This document shows positions 45,151 to 57,558 of a DNA stretch of 64,000 nt, piece after piece. A program made the position numbers and the translations under genes. The DNA is taken from positions 167,138,761 to 167,202,760 of the forward strand of contig NC_089220.1 of assembly GCF_963924675.1 (NCBI RefSeq), written 5' to 3'. Under the pieces are notes generated by a model. The model was given only the letters and a program-made list of their open reading frames with translations, searched no databases and was not told the DNA's origin. Origin of the DNA: Phocoena phocoena (Eukaryota; Chordata; Mammalia; Artiodactyla; Phocoenidae). The stretch's first letter is position 1. Every line of letters begins with the position of its first letter.

Positions 45151-46515
45151 TTTGTGTAACGTACATGGCTCCTAGCAGGTGGTTATTTACCTTGCTAGAA
45201 GATACACATGCACTATGGCTTCTGGATCATTGAAAGTTGGCAGTACATTTCCAAGAAAGAGAAAAAAATTTCATCATTTCATAAAGAGGGAGGAGCTATT
45301 AAATTACTTTTTTACTTAAGATCGTATGCATATCAAAGATAATTAGTAATAGAGGCTAGAGTATAACGTAGACCTCCTACACTAATCTGAAGCTACTAGG
45401 TCACCTTTGTTTGCATCGGTATCTGAGTTTCTGTTACTGCTTTGTGCTTGGCATTCTTCTCAGAAGAGACATTCATGAAGATTCACTACTTTAAAGGTTC
45501 AACCATCTGGAAACACTCTTTATATTGTGCAGCATTAAATTCAAAATAGATCTCAAAATATGGAGACATGGAGAATTCACTGATGGTATTTTTGAGTTAT
45601 TTTGTTTGGGGCTGGAGATCAAATTAAGAACCTTGATTTTTTTTTTAAAAAGAGGTTGCAGAATCTCAGACTCCATCTGCTTTATGGTTTGATTCATTCA
45701 TGGATAAAATATTCCAAAGGTTTTATATTAAAAAAAGTGTTTAAACATGAAGCATTTATACCATGATTAAGCATAGGAATGCTAGTTTTATTCATAGTTA
45801 TTATATTCAAGTAATGCAGCTGCTTTCTCTGAAATGAATACCATTTGCTATACTTGACTTCGTCTTGAGGTAGAGGCCAGTGTCAGTTTGACAGTAACTA
45901 AGGATAGACTCCGTTTGTCCTGTATTGCCAGAGCAGATATCTAACCTATCTCTCAGTGGTCCCATCAGGCAATATTCTGCAGACAGAGACGAAAAGAACC
46001 CTCCTGCTAGCTGATCAGTGGGAGTTCTACTAAACCTCTCTCTGATGAAGGGTCTTTCTCTTGCCCATCTTACTGTGTGGCAAGGCTCTTGACAAGATTT
46101 CTGACTTCTATCGTAGAACAAAAGTTAAAGACATTTTTGTAGTACTTTGATCTCTTGTGAAATCAGGCAGCAGGAGTACCCCATGTGATTTGCCTGGAAA
46201 TATCCATATTTCTAGTATGGAATGTAGCATGCAATGTAGCCATTTGTATTTTTATAAATAAAAAATTTAAACATAAACCAGATTAAAATATTACAAAGGA
46301 AGTAAAAGATTTGTCGATTAAGCATGGAGAGATATCAGCTCTGTTTTCATAATTCTTATAATTTATGGCCATTAATAATGCAGATATACTAATGATGACA
46401 TGTCTGCTTGTTTTTTGTTTGTTTCTTTTTTGAGGTTATTCATATTAGCTAAATTTCTCTTGTGAAAATTGAAATTTGCTGGCTCATATTGGTTTTTCAC
46501 CATAGTTTGTATTTC
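45151..46515. other. Unique DNA with a GC-richer patch at 45800-46140
   Basis: On the minus strand 45807-46121 has an open frame of 104 codons outside any repeat I know. No domain, signal peptide or membrane segment is visible, and no splice or promoter context was found. It is described as DNA of unknown role, not as a gene. Confidence 0.3.
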
Positions 46516-46533
46516 AGCTATATAAGATATCTT

Positions 46534-46738
46534 TTTTTTTTTTTTCCGGTGCGCGGGCCTCTCACTGTTGTGGCCTCTCCCGTTGGCGGAGCACAGGCTC
46601 TGGACACGCAGGCTCAGCGGCCATGGCTCACGGGCCCAGCCGCTCTGCGGCATGTGGGATCTTCCCGGACCGGGGCACGAACCCGTGTCCCCTGCATCGG
46701 CAGGCGGACTCTCAACCACTGCGCCATCAGGGAAGCCC
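46534..46738 (-). mobile_element. CHR-type SINE (short form)
   Basis: A perfect 15-bp duplication TATATAAGATATCTT (46519-46533 and 46739-46753) flanks a near-consensus copy. Confidence 0.96.
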
Positions 46739-47044
46739 TATATAAGATATCTTAATAGAGGATTTTCTTATTTTACAGATCGGGAAACCAAGGCAGAGAT
46801 AGCCCCAATAACTAAGTGTATCCCAGAAAGCCCTCAGATGAGGTGTTGGGTATTATCATTCATTTTAGCAACACTAAGGCATTGGGCAGCAAGATATTTG
46901 TATGGAAGTATGTGTAGGGGGGGCAAGTGATATGGTTCCTAGAAAAGGAATAACCTTTGCTGGGACTCAGTTGCCTTTCTTTCCTCATCCTCCTGTACAA
47001 AACAAGAATACATGTTTTCATATACATGTGCTCATCCTGGACTT

Positions 47045-47200
47045 CAGTTTCTTTCATTCATTCATTTGTTCATTCATTCACTAATTCACATAACAACTAT
47101 TTGGTTTTCAGGTACTCCCAGTCCAGAAGACTGTAGATTAATGATTTAAAATGAGTATTACAAGACATAATAGAAATACCATCAAAATGCTAAGAAAAAA
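47045..47200 (+). mobile_element. Possible L2 end with CATT repeats
   Basis: CATT repeats (about 47052-47082) lead into TCACATAACAACTATTTGG, a loose match to an L2 end. Weak. Confidence 0.3.
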
Positions 47201-50200
47201 TAGTTCTATCTCCAGGTGAAATGGGGACTCTTAAACAGAAGAGTCTACGAGCCTGAACAGATGTTTGCTTACAGAGAAAGCTGACATCCTACCTGTGCTC
47301 TCACTCTAAATCTCTCCTAAGCACGAGATATGCCTGTGAAGAGAAGGAATTCTTGGCATTCTATTTAAAACTTTCTTTTCTTTGTTGCAATTAGGGTATC
47401 TAACATTTGAAATTAAAATGTGACCCCTTTCAGAAGTCTCCTACTGAGACAGAATGAGGGAAAATCTGTGTGGCAGCTTCAGCAGAAGGCTGTGGATGGT
47501 AGAGGTAGCAAGTAGACAACCTTGTTTTCATGTTAAACTGTCCTGGAGAGCTGGGATGGGGGTGTGCCAGTGGCTGTCCTGGGACAAATGGTAAAACCTC
47601 AAAGTCAGACAGTACAGGATTACAAAGATTTGGGGAGGGGAGGGAGTTGGGGGTGGGTTCAGGCTTCCGGAATTGCACCAAATAGTGTCAGATAATAAAA
47701 GGACAAGGGACAAAGGAGTAAAGGTAGCTACTACCTCCTTGTATTTGAATTTCCACGCTTCCTTTGAATCAGATGGGGACTTGCTTCTGTTTAGGCTGAC
47801 ACCCAGGTCTGATATAGCAAAGCAGCCATATCCATAGTTTTTTTGTTTGTTGCTTTCAGTGTTGTTGTTGTTTTTTAAATAAATAGCCACTTCTCAGAAT
47901 CACTCAAATACCTACTTCACTCCTCTCCCAGCCCTGGCCCCGTGGTGTGAAACACCTGGACATCCCCGACTAAAAGAGGACCTCTGGATCTGCAGGGGAC
48001 CCCCAGGACCATGCTCTAGTACTGTGGCCAGCGTTTGTTCTGGTTGTTTGGTATCCATGCCATACCGTCATTAAATATTTTGAATATCAGTACAGTGAAA
48101 TCCATGGTGATAAAGTTAAGGCCATCAGTTTAGTTAATGAAGAACTAACACTGCCATCTTCACAGTGAGCGCAGCAGTGTCCTACAACTGTGTAGGGAAG
48201 TCCTTGAATTAAGTCTGATAAAAAAGTGAATTTTTGAGGTAGAAATTAAAATTAAGCAGACAAAGAAATTCATGCAAAATTCTAGGATATTTCTTGGCAT
48301 TCATTTTTGCTTTAATATGGTATCTCAATTTCTAGAACCTTTCTTTAAAGTATATAAGCTTTTTAATATGTTTATGTTAATATAATTTTAATAAGTCTAT
48401 AGTATTAAGAATAAAAGGCAAATATGGCTTTGCTGATTGGTTGCTTCTGCATTTCCAACCATCAGAACCTACCTGAATATCAAACGCTCAAGTTTTATAT
48501 CCTTATAATCCTTCCCACCATTAAAGAGATGCTTGTCCCAGTTCTAGAGATCTCTTTCATTTCTAAAAGGATAAAGCTGACTAATGAGATAATTTCACAG
48601 TGTGTTACAAGCCATCGAATTTTTTTTATTGGTATCTGATGTATCTGACTCATGTCTTAGATATCTGAGGAAGCAGAATATGCGTTGAACGGCTACTTTG
48701 TATATTACATTCCTGATTCTTTCTGAAGTTTCTTAGTATTGAACATGGCCACTGTAAGAATATAAGAGAATTAAATATATGCTCAAAGAAATAGATGAAA
48801 ATATAAACCAGATGACATATACAGTGCTAGAAAGAAATCTAGGTAGTCGTTTCTAAACTAATACTCTGCAGCTTTGCTTGTATTTCTTCCTGTCCTATTA
48901 CAGTATTGCTGTGACAATACCTATCACATCTTCACTTTAACAACCTTGTTAAAATTCTGCAAGAGCAGAAATGACTACAACTATCTCCAGTTTAGGGGAA
49001 ACAGATTTCTGCCGTTGATTACTTTGTTCTTCAAGAAAATCCAATTTTTTATTTAACAGTTAATTTTTGTAGTACTTAAGCTTATTATTTAACACTTTTG
49101 TAGCACTTGCTACTTAAAAAGTGCTTTACAAGGATTATTTCCTACACCTCACTTTTCTAAGGTGGATTTAGCCTAATTAGAGCTGTTGAACCTAGTGTAA
49201 AACTGAGGCCAAGTCTTCTGTTTTAAATCACTAGGTTCCCATTACTGATTTTTTTTATAATAAAAGTTGGGACCATAGCCTAAAAATGAAACAGAATTCA
49301 GAGCTTTGAATGTCTGCCTCCTTGGGCACATTATGCTTGCTGTGTCTTATCGTGGGATTGGAAGAGGATCTTCCCCTCACTACTGAATCACAGAATTGTC
49401 TTCTGCAGGAAGGCTCAAAAGTGTTGAAGTGGTGATTTACCAATGTCAAGTAAATCTTTTCAGGTCTAAAACACAGATTTTTAATTCAATAATGAAGTGC
49501 TTTCATTTGTGAAATCCTTGAATATCTTGCTTCAATTACCATGGTGACTTAGGTTCTGTCTAGGAAACTGGGAATATGTTTTCATGTAAATAACTATTTT
49601 ATTCATCTTGTTATCCTCACGTTAAAATATATAGTAAGTACTTAATTATTTTATTAAAAAGTGATAATCATGATCATCTTTGCTTCCTGTTCCTAAACCT
49701 AAATATAAATTTTCTTATTCACGAAAGAATTGATGTAATTAACTAACATTTGTGGCTGATCATTTGTTTATTTAGTAGGTTCACAGTACTTATTTACTCT
49801 TACCAAATGTAGTCCTTACCTTTTATCACTGGAACAATACCAATTTTGTGTTAACATATTGTTAGAAATCACCGATACATTTTCTTCATGAAGTTTAGCA
49901 TTATTTATAGCAACTTGCAATAAAAATTGGTCAATTATACATTATTTTGGGGATGAAAATCAGGAAATCATTGTCATTTTTCAGATATCAGATCTTCTTC
50001 ATCTCCCAATAGGCAAACAAATTGTTGACTGCAGTTAAATTGAATTATTTGGGTATACTAGGGAAATAACCAATCCAAACTGGTAAAATAGTTTGGGTCT
50101 TGGATTATTTTCTACATTTTGAAAATTAGGTTGAGGCTATACCAGCATTCTTCTAGTCCCAACCGTTTATCTAGTTTCTGTTTCTTTTTCAGAGAGTCTT

Positions 50201-50330
50201 GCCCTTCAAAATGTGGATGTTTGTAAGGGACAGAGAGCTCATCACATATTTGTATTAGACCATCTTTTACTATTAGATTTTCATTTATATTGAACCAACA
50301 TAAGGTTTCAGTCAAACGAAGTAACCCCTT
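47200..50330. other. Largely unique DNA
   Basis: Includes a GC-richer part at 47400-47800 with a G-run tract at 47632-47657 (see findings) and a 120-codon minus frame (47528-47890) with no recognisable domain. A weak antisense MIR-like piece lies at about 49080-49245. Otherwise nothing was recognised. Confidence 0.45.
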
Positions 50331-50404
50331 TGTGGTGAGCTGAAGAATTTGGGGACAGATCAAAGAAAAAACATGGCCATGAGGTGGCAGGAGCACAGAA
50401 TGGC

Positions 50405-50410
50405 TTTATT
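50405..50410 (-). terminator. Poly(A) signal of the solo LTR
   Basis: AATAAA on the minus strand, within CCCAAATAAAGCC, about 75 bp before the LTR end. Fits the R/U5 boundary. Confidence 0.55.
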
Positions 50411-50630
50411 TGGGTAGCTCAGTTGCATGAGAGGGCAAGTCCCAGGTGGCAGATGTTCCAGAGTCAGTGGGGCAGGGTCCCCTCTCAAAAGGGAAAGAAG
50501 TCAAGAGAACTCCTGGGAGAGTGGGGAAATGGAGAGAGGCCTTATTGTCCAGGTGATGCTATGTCGCTCAGTTGCAAGATGGGGAGTCTGTGGGTCAGAG
50601 AGCTCTGAAGGGCAGCAGAGGCTTGGGATC

Positions 50631-50637
50631 TTTTATA
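50631..50637 (-). promoter_or_regulatory. TATA box of the solo LTR
   Basis: TATAAAA on the minus strand, inside CCCTATAAAAGATCCC. The position fits a U3/R boundary about 25-30 bp downstream. Confidence 0.6.
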
Positions 50638-50949
50638 GGGCCTGCGTGTGTCTTAACTATGGCTAGCAGGTGTTGGAATGAAGTTTTGCAGAGTGTGCAA
50701 AGCAGGTAGGCTCTAAATGGCTAAAAATATGCTTATTGAGGCAGTATTTAAAGTGATTGGGTGTATAATAATTTTGAGTTTGGCTCTGGTGGGCTTTGAG
50801 CTAATGGTTGAACCTGCTGTGAAGAAGTGTAACATAGGAACAATACCCAGGAGCCGTCATTAGCTCATTTACATAACACTCTTAGAGATGATTAGAAGAT
50901 ATATTAATATATCTGCACAATATAGATACTAATATTGATAGCTCTGTCT

Positions 50950-51006
50950 CTTTTTTTAAACATCTTTATTGGAGTATAATTGCTTTACAATGGTGTGTTA
51001 GTTTCT
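50950..51006 (-). mobile_element. Extremely truncated L1 insertion (57 bp)
   Basis: Contains only the last part of a young L1 3' UTR (ATTGGAGTATAATTGCTTTAC, the same text as near 62405-62425) plus a short T-run tail. Flanked by a perfect GCTCTGTCT duplication (50941-50949 and 51007-51015). Confidence 0.85.
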
Positions 51007-51114
51007 GCTCTGTCTTATTTTAAAGCTTTTTTAGGTAGTGTTCATGTCTTCCTTGAGTCTTTACTTTTCTCTGGCTTAAATATTTCTGGTTTCTCCAGAT
51101 TTAACTTATGGTCA

Positions 51115-53640
51115 TTATTTTTTTTTTAAAGTTTATTTTTTTATTTTCTTAAAATGTACAGTCCAGTGGTTTTTAATATATTCACAGAGTTGTTAAACCA
51201 TCAGTACTGGCTATTTCTGGAGCATTTTTTTTTGCGTTACACGGGCCTCTCACTGTCGTGGCCTCTCCCATTGCGGAGCACAGGCTCAGGACATGCAGGC
51301 TCAGCGGCCATGGCTCACGGGCCTAGCCACTCCGCAGCATGTGGGATCCTCCCGGACCGGGGCACGAACCCATGTCCCCTGCATCGGCAGGCGGACTCCC
51401 AACCACTGCGCCACCAGGGAAGCCCTCTGGAGCATTTTTATCACTCCAGATGGAAAGGTCATACCCATTAGCTAGCAGTCACTTATCATTCCCCCCATCC
51501 CTACCCTTTGGAACTACTAATCTACTTTGTTTCTGTGGATTTGCTTTTTCTGGATATTTCATATAAATGGAGTCATACAATATATGGCCTTTTATGTTTG
51601 GCTTCATTGATTTAGAAGCTGTCTATGTTGTAGCAAGTATCAGTGTTTCATTACTTTTTATGGCTGAATAATATTCCACTGCATAGATATGTCCCATTTT
51701 GTTTATCCATTCATCAGATGGTGGACATTTGGCTTATTTTCACCTTTGGACCATTATGAAGAATGCTGCTATGAACATTTGAGTACAAGTTTTTGTGTGA
51801 ACATATGTTTTCAATTCTCTTGGGTATATACCTAATAGTGGAATTGCTGGATCATATGGTAACTCTATTTTTAATTTATTGAGGAACCCCCAGACTTTTA
51901 TTTTCTTTTATTGTTGAGTTGTTACAGTTCTTATATATACTAGAATCAGTTCCCTTATCTGATATATGATTTTCAAATATTTTATATCATTCTGTGAGTT
52001 GTTTTTTTCACTTTCTTGATAGTATTTTTGGAAGCACAAAATTTTGATGAAGGCCCATTTGTTTTCTTCTTTTGTTTTTCATCCTTTTGGTGTCATATCT
52101 AAAGATAGGGTTCCAAATCCAAGGTCATGAAAATTTATCTCTATACTTTCTTTAAGATTTTTTATAGTTTTAGCTATTACATTTAAGTCTTTGGTTCATT
52201 TGGGGTTACTTTTTGTATATGGTGTGAGGTAGGAATGTAACTTCATTCTTTTTCATGTAAATATCCAGTTATCACAGTGCAATTTATTGAAAAGACCATT
52301 CTTTCCCCCACTGAATTATATTGGCACCCTAATCAAAATTCAGTTGACCATAAATGTAATGCTTTACTTTTTGACTCTTCAGTTCTATTCCATTGATCTA
52401 TATGTCAGTACCACACTATCTTGATTTCTTTAGCTTTGTAGTAAGTTTGAAATCAGGTAGTGTGGGTCTTTCAGCTTTGTTCTTCCTTTTTCAAGATTGT
52501 TTTGGCTATTCTGAGTCCCTTGCATTTCCCTATGAATTTTGGGAGCAGCTTGTCTAGTTTAAGTCTTCTCATTCCTTTGTCTTGGTCAGTCTAGCTAATG
52601 ATTTGTCAACTTGGTTGATCTTTTCAAAGAACCAACTTTTTAGTTTTGTTGATTTTTTAAAATTAAAAATATTTTTGTTTTATTTATTTCCAGTCTGATA
52701 TTTTTTCATCCCTTCTGTTTTATATTTAATTTCTTCTTCTTTTCTAGTATCTTAAGTTAGAAGTCTAGGTTAACTTGAAATCTTCATTTTTAAGATGGGC
52801 ATTTACAGCTATAAATTTTCCTTTTAATACACTGCCCTAGGTATATCCACTTATCTTGGTGTGCTGTGTTTTCATTTTTATTCATCTCAAAGTGTCTATC
52901 TATGATACTTTCTTTGACTCATTGGTTAACTGTGTTGTTTATTTCCACATATTTGTGAATTTCCCAATTTTCTTATGTTACTGATTTTTTATTTCATTCC
53001 ATTTTGGTCAGAGAACATTTGGTGTAATATAAATCCTTTTAAATTTATTGAAACTTGTTTTTGGTCTATCCTGGTTATCCTGGACAATGTTCCATGTGTA
53101 CTTGAAAAGAATGTATATTCTGCTCTTGTGGGATTGAGTGTTTTTTAGATAGATGTCTGTTAAATCTGGTTGATTTATAATGTGGTTCAAGTCCTTTACT
53201 TTCCTATTGATCATCTACCTAGTTATTCTATTCTTTATTGAAAGTGGGGAATTGAAGTGTCCTACTATTGTTGAATTTTCTATTTCTCCTTTCAATTTTG
53301 TCAGTTTTTGTTTCATGTATTTTAGTGCTCTGTTTTTAGGTACATACATATTGACAATTGTTATATCTTCTTGATAGATTGACCTTTTCATCCTTAAAAA
53401 TTTTGTCCTTCCTTGTCTCTAGTACCAACTTTTGTTTTAAATTGTATGGTATTTGACATTAGTACAGCCACACCAGTTCTCTTTTCTTACTGATTTCATG
53501 GTATGTTTTTCTCTGTCTTTTTACTTTCAACCTATTTGTGTTTGAACCTAAAGTGTGCCTCTGGTATACCACAGATAGTTGAATCATAGGTATTTTGGAG
53601 GAAGGGAATCATTCCTTTTTAGATCTCTTCAGTTGGACTA
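51115..53640 (-). mobile_element. Old L1 (L1M-like), antisense, 3' end to early ORF2
   Basis: In order: 3' end (AAAATGTACAGTCCAGTGG), ATAATATTCCACTGCATAG, GTATATACCTAATAGTGG, the middle of ORF2 (TTCTATTCCATTGATCTAT), and the endonuclease part near 53250-53600 (GAAGTGTCCTACTATTG). About 2.3 kb without the inserted SINE. Many stops. Confidence 0.85.
51230..51425 (-). mobile_element. CHR-type SINE (short form) in old L1
   Basis: A perfect 14-bp duplication TCTGGAGCATTTTT (51216-51229 and 51426-51439) flanks the copy. Confidence 0.95.
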
Positions 53641-53959
53641 TAGTCTCTTTAAACTGAAGTTCTAAATATTGAAATTAATAATCTGTGAATGATTGTTTAT
53701 TCTATATTACTTTATTACTTTTAATGCAGTCAACTGTTGTTTTGGTCTTTGAGGGGCAGTCATATCATAATTGGGCAACTTATGTGGCTGATTTTTGTGA
53801 ATTTAGTCACATGACCTTATATTTTTATATTAAATCTTATTTTGTTCTAATTAACCTATTGTCCTTTCAGTTTCTGCTTTTATCATCTTGTCTATTCAGT
53901 GTCATTCCAATGATGATGATTGTGATGAGTGCTAACATTTGATGAGTATGACTGGGCAT

Positions 53960-54180
53960 TCTATTTACCTAATATAAACTCCACTCTGTCAATTGTTAGA
54001 TGTGTGATCTCAGACAAGTTACTTAACCTCTTTACCTCAGTCTCCTCATCTATAAAGTTGGGATGCTGATAATCAGTCACATCTAGCCCACTGGGTTGCT
54101 ATGAGGATTAAATGAATTAATATATGTAAAGTGTTTTAAAAATAATGACTAGCATATAATAAATACCATACAAGCATTTG
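53960..54180 (+). mobile_element. MIR element
   Basis: Clear plus-orientation MIR: GTGTGATCTCAGACAAGTTAC, TAACCTCTTTACCTCAGTC, TGCTATGAGGATTAAATG. Confidence 0.88.
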
Positions 54181-54194
54181 TAAAATAAAATAAC

Positions 54195-54345
54195 TCTATG
54201 ATGTATTATTATTCTCATTTTATAGGTAAGGAAGATAGGATTTCAGGAGACAGTAATTTGCCCAACGTTCCATTGCTATTGAGTAGTTAATCTGGGACTT
54301 GAACTAAAGTGTGTCTCACTCCAAAGTCTGTGTTCTTGACCACTA
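54195..54345 (-). mobile_element. MIR element, antisense, next to an inverted MIR
   Basis: ATTATTATTCTCATTTTATAGG, then CCAACGTTCCATTGC, then CTGGGACTTGAACTAAAG fit antisense MIR. Together with 53960-54180 it forms a head-to-head MIR pair. Confidence 0.75.
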
Positions 54346-54349
54346 ATTC

Positions 54350-55095
54350 TTTAATATCATCCACTCAATGCTTCATTCAAACTGTCATTAAACACATGGA
54401 AGAAAAGAGTGCCAAGAGTAGGGGCCTTGGAATTCACTACCACAAATTTCCCTCTATTAATCAGAGCCCTTTTTATGATTATTCAATAATGTCTTCGAAT
54501 CTTTTATCCATTTCTCCATAAGTTTTAGCAACTTCAAATAAAATCATGGAAAATACTTTGGTGAGTCCGTATATATGCCTTGTACCTATATGTCCCTTAT
54601 TGGCCATTGCAGACATTCTCAAAAAGAAAATGAAGGTACTTTAAATTTTTTAAACTTAGTGCTAATGCTTATTACTCCTGTGAACTCCTCAGTGTTCTTG
54701 GATATGTTTCTTTTCTGAACTTTGTGTTTCATTGGAGAAATTTTCCTTCTGTTTTAAAAAGTCTGTCTTCTTAAAGTCTAGGGTACATGTCAATTTTAGT
54801 TGACGTTCCCACTCATAGATATCAGGAATGCTAAAATTAAATAGCTATTTTATATTTCCATCCAAATTTTTTTGTTGGTCAGACTAGGTTGAGAGTCTCA
54901 GGTAAGGCAAAGTATACTAAAGTTCTGTGACTTGAAAGAGTGTGTGCAGGGCTTTGAATGTTGTGCCATAGAGGTTATTAAGAGAGGCCTGTTTTGATGA
55001 TAAAGTAAAGAAAGTTTATAACCAATATTTTTACTGTTTATATAAAAATGAATATTAGTACTTGGAAACATTTTTTAACGTTAAATATTTACTTA
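54350..55095. other. Unique DNA, nothing recognised
   Basis: AT-rich, no supportable feature. Confidence 0.45.
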
Positions 55096-55106
55096 AAATT
55101 TGTCCT

Positions 55107-55314
55107 TTTTTTTTTTTTTTTTGCGGTACGCGGGTTTCTCACTGTTGTGGCCTCTCCCGTTGCGGAGCACAGGCTCCGGACGCGCAGGCTCAGCGGCCAT
55201 GGCTCACGGGCCCAGCCGCTCTGCGGCATGTGGGATCCTCCCAGACTGGGGCACAAACCCGTGTCCTCTGCATTGGCAGGCGGACCCTCAACCACTGCGC
55301 CACCAGGGAAGCCC
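55107..55314 (-). mobile_element. CHR-type SINE (short form)
   Basis: Near-consensus copy with a T-run tail. A short TGTCCT duplication (55101-55106 and 55315-55320) is visible; the full duplication merges with the T-run. Confidence 0.94.
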
Positions 55315-55320
55315 TGTCCT

Positions 55321-55960
55321 ATTTTTTAAAAAACTTTTTTTGTGGTTCAGTGATGAACTAAGGGCATTTATGCATCTTGAATTTTTTTCTAGAATAAGAT
55401 AAATTGTTTAAAAAATCTTGCATGTTTTTCAGCCGAGAATGATAGCAATTATACCAATTAAAATGATTTTCTTTGTGAGTGATAAATAATATTTTATTTT
55501 TCTCCATAATAAAAGAAAAGCTCAGTGCCATTTGAGAATATAACATCTAGTTTTGATTTAGCATTTAATAAGCAGTATAGTTCCTGGCTTTTGGTTTAGC
55601 TCTATGCCCTTTATTCTTTAGCTGATTTGCTAATTACTATTGAAAAACCCTCTAAAATTTCACTGGGGAAATGCAAATGTACATTCTGATTCTAAATACT
55701 TGAGAGGCAGCCAAGAACTGAGTGCATGCAAACACATTCTGAATTTTACATAATTTTTTGTATAATTACTTCTAATTTCCAGAGGCTTCCTCCTTCAGTA
55801 TCAGTACTTAGATTCCTTCTCTGTCAGCAAAAATGGAATGGATAAAATATTCTGATTGTTTCAAATAAATCAGAATACTAAAAAATAGAATTTATATGAT
55901 AGGTGAAAGAGAAAGGAAGTAAAAACTGGAGGCATGAGAGGCAGAAGTGTGGCATAACAT
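55321..55960. other. Unique DNA, nothing recognised
   Basis: No supportable feature. Confidence 0.45.
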
Positions 55961-55964
55961 TAAT

Positions 55965-57490
55965 TCTATAATTTTTATTGAAATAAAAAACATTGCATAA
56001 AAATATAGAATCATAGGTATACAGCACAATGAATCGTCACAAAAGGAACGCACTTACATAAGTACCACTCAGGTCAAGAGAAAAAACATCACCAGTACAC
56101 TAGAAGGCTTTCTTGTGCCCCTACTCATCACCTCCTCCCCACTATTCCCCCAAACTAAAAAATACCCTGATTTCTAACACTACATATTACAATATCCTGT
56201 TTTAAACATTATGTAAATAGAATAATACAGCACATATGACTTATTTTGTTCAACATTGTTTGAGATATTGAGAAATACATCCATGTTGTTGTATGTAGCA
56301 TTGGTTTATTTTCCTTGCTGTATAGTATTCTATTATACAAATAATAGATAAATGCAATTTATTTCTCCATTCTACTTTAGATGAACATCTGGCTTTTTAA
56401 CAGTTTGGGATTATTGCAAACAGTGCAGCTGTTTTTGCTTGTCTATTAGAGCATGTTTGCATATCTTTCAGTTGCATATACATCTAGGATTGAACTAGCT
56501 AGATAATAGGATATGTTATCTTCAGATTTAGTAGATAATGCCAAATTCATTTACAAAGAGATTGTATGTCTTTATATGTCTGTCAGCACTATAAGAGGGT
56601 TCTACTTATTTCATATCCTCACTAGCACTTAAATTGTCAGTTGTTAAAAGTTTTAGCCATTTTAGTAGATATGTATTGGTTATCTTAAATTTGTTTTTCT
56701 TTGATGACTAATGAAGTTGGAAATTTTTTATAGGTTTATTAACCATTGTGACACTCTATTCAAACTTTTGCTCATTTTTAAATTGGAATGTATATTTTTT
56801 TCTTATTGATGTATGAGTTCTTTTATATTTGGGTTTTGAACTTTTTTATCATTTCTAGTTGCCTTTCCTCTTCTGTCCTTTCTGTCATTTCTCATCGCTA
56901 CTATCAACTTTGTATCTTACATTCTCTTAGGCTTCTGTTAGGGATGTCCCTAATAATACATGCATAATTACATCAGTGATTTAAATAGTAAATATTAATT
57001 TAGATGAACCCAGATTTTACCCTTTCCATGGCTTTTGATTGCTTTCTGCATCTTCATTCTTTCATTTGAGATCATTTTCTTTCTGTCTAATAAACACTCC
57101 CTAGTATTTTATGTAGTGTTGGTTTGCAGCTGAAAAATTATTTCAGGTTTTGGTTTTCTGAAAATATCTTTATTTCACTTTTTAATTTTGAAGGGTATTT
57201 TAATTGTAAATAAACTCTAGATTAGCAGTTATTTTCTGTTGCACTTTTATTAGACAAGCCATTATCACTTTATTTTAATAGTATAATAATAAATATCTAA
57301 TAATATAATATTGAATATATTCAGATTATATAGAATATATATTTTAGTTATATATGAAGCCAGCTTTAAGGATTATCTTTGCATTTGATATATCTAGGTG
57401 TTATTTTCCTTGTATTAATCCAGTTTAGGGTTTGTAGTGCATCTGGAATGTGAACTTAATTTTTTTTGGAAAATTTACAGCCGTTATCTT
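55965..57490 (-). mobile_element. Old L1 (L1M-like) pieces, antisense
   Basis: 55965-56850 is an L1M 3' end and ORF2 C-terminal part (GGTATACAGCACAATGAATCG, TATAGTATTCTATTATAC). 56850-57490 jumps to an ORF1/5' UTR-like part (TTGGTTTGCAGCTGAAAAATT, TTTTGAAGGGTATTTTAATTG), so most of ORF2 is missing or two elements are joined. Confidence 0.7.
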
Positions 57491-57558
57491 TTAAAATGGT
57501 ACTTTGCTTCTTTGCCAGTCTCTGCCAACATTATCAATCTTCCCTTCTGTATTCTTGT

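Larger units (their letters stand above)
50331..50878 (-). mobile_element. Solitary LTR of an endogenous retrovirus-like element
   Basis: Read on the minus strand it starts TGTTATGTAAATGAGC and ends CTCACCACA, that is TG...CA. A TATAAAA box lies at 50631-50637 and an AATAAA poly(A) signal at 50405-50410, about 225 bp downstream, in the order U3-R-U5. The flanking pentamers CCCTT and CTCTT (50326-50330, 50879-50883) could be an imperfect 5-bp duplication. No gag, pol or env sequence lies beside it, so it looks like a solo LTR left by recombination. The family is not named. Confidence 0.72.

Noticed and set aside
47528..47890. 120-codon minus-strand frame near the G-rich tract
   Set aside because: No domain, no recognisable splice or promoter context. 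Proline- and leucine-rich residues follow from the C-rich strand. Kept only as part of the G-tract finding.
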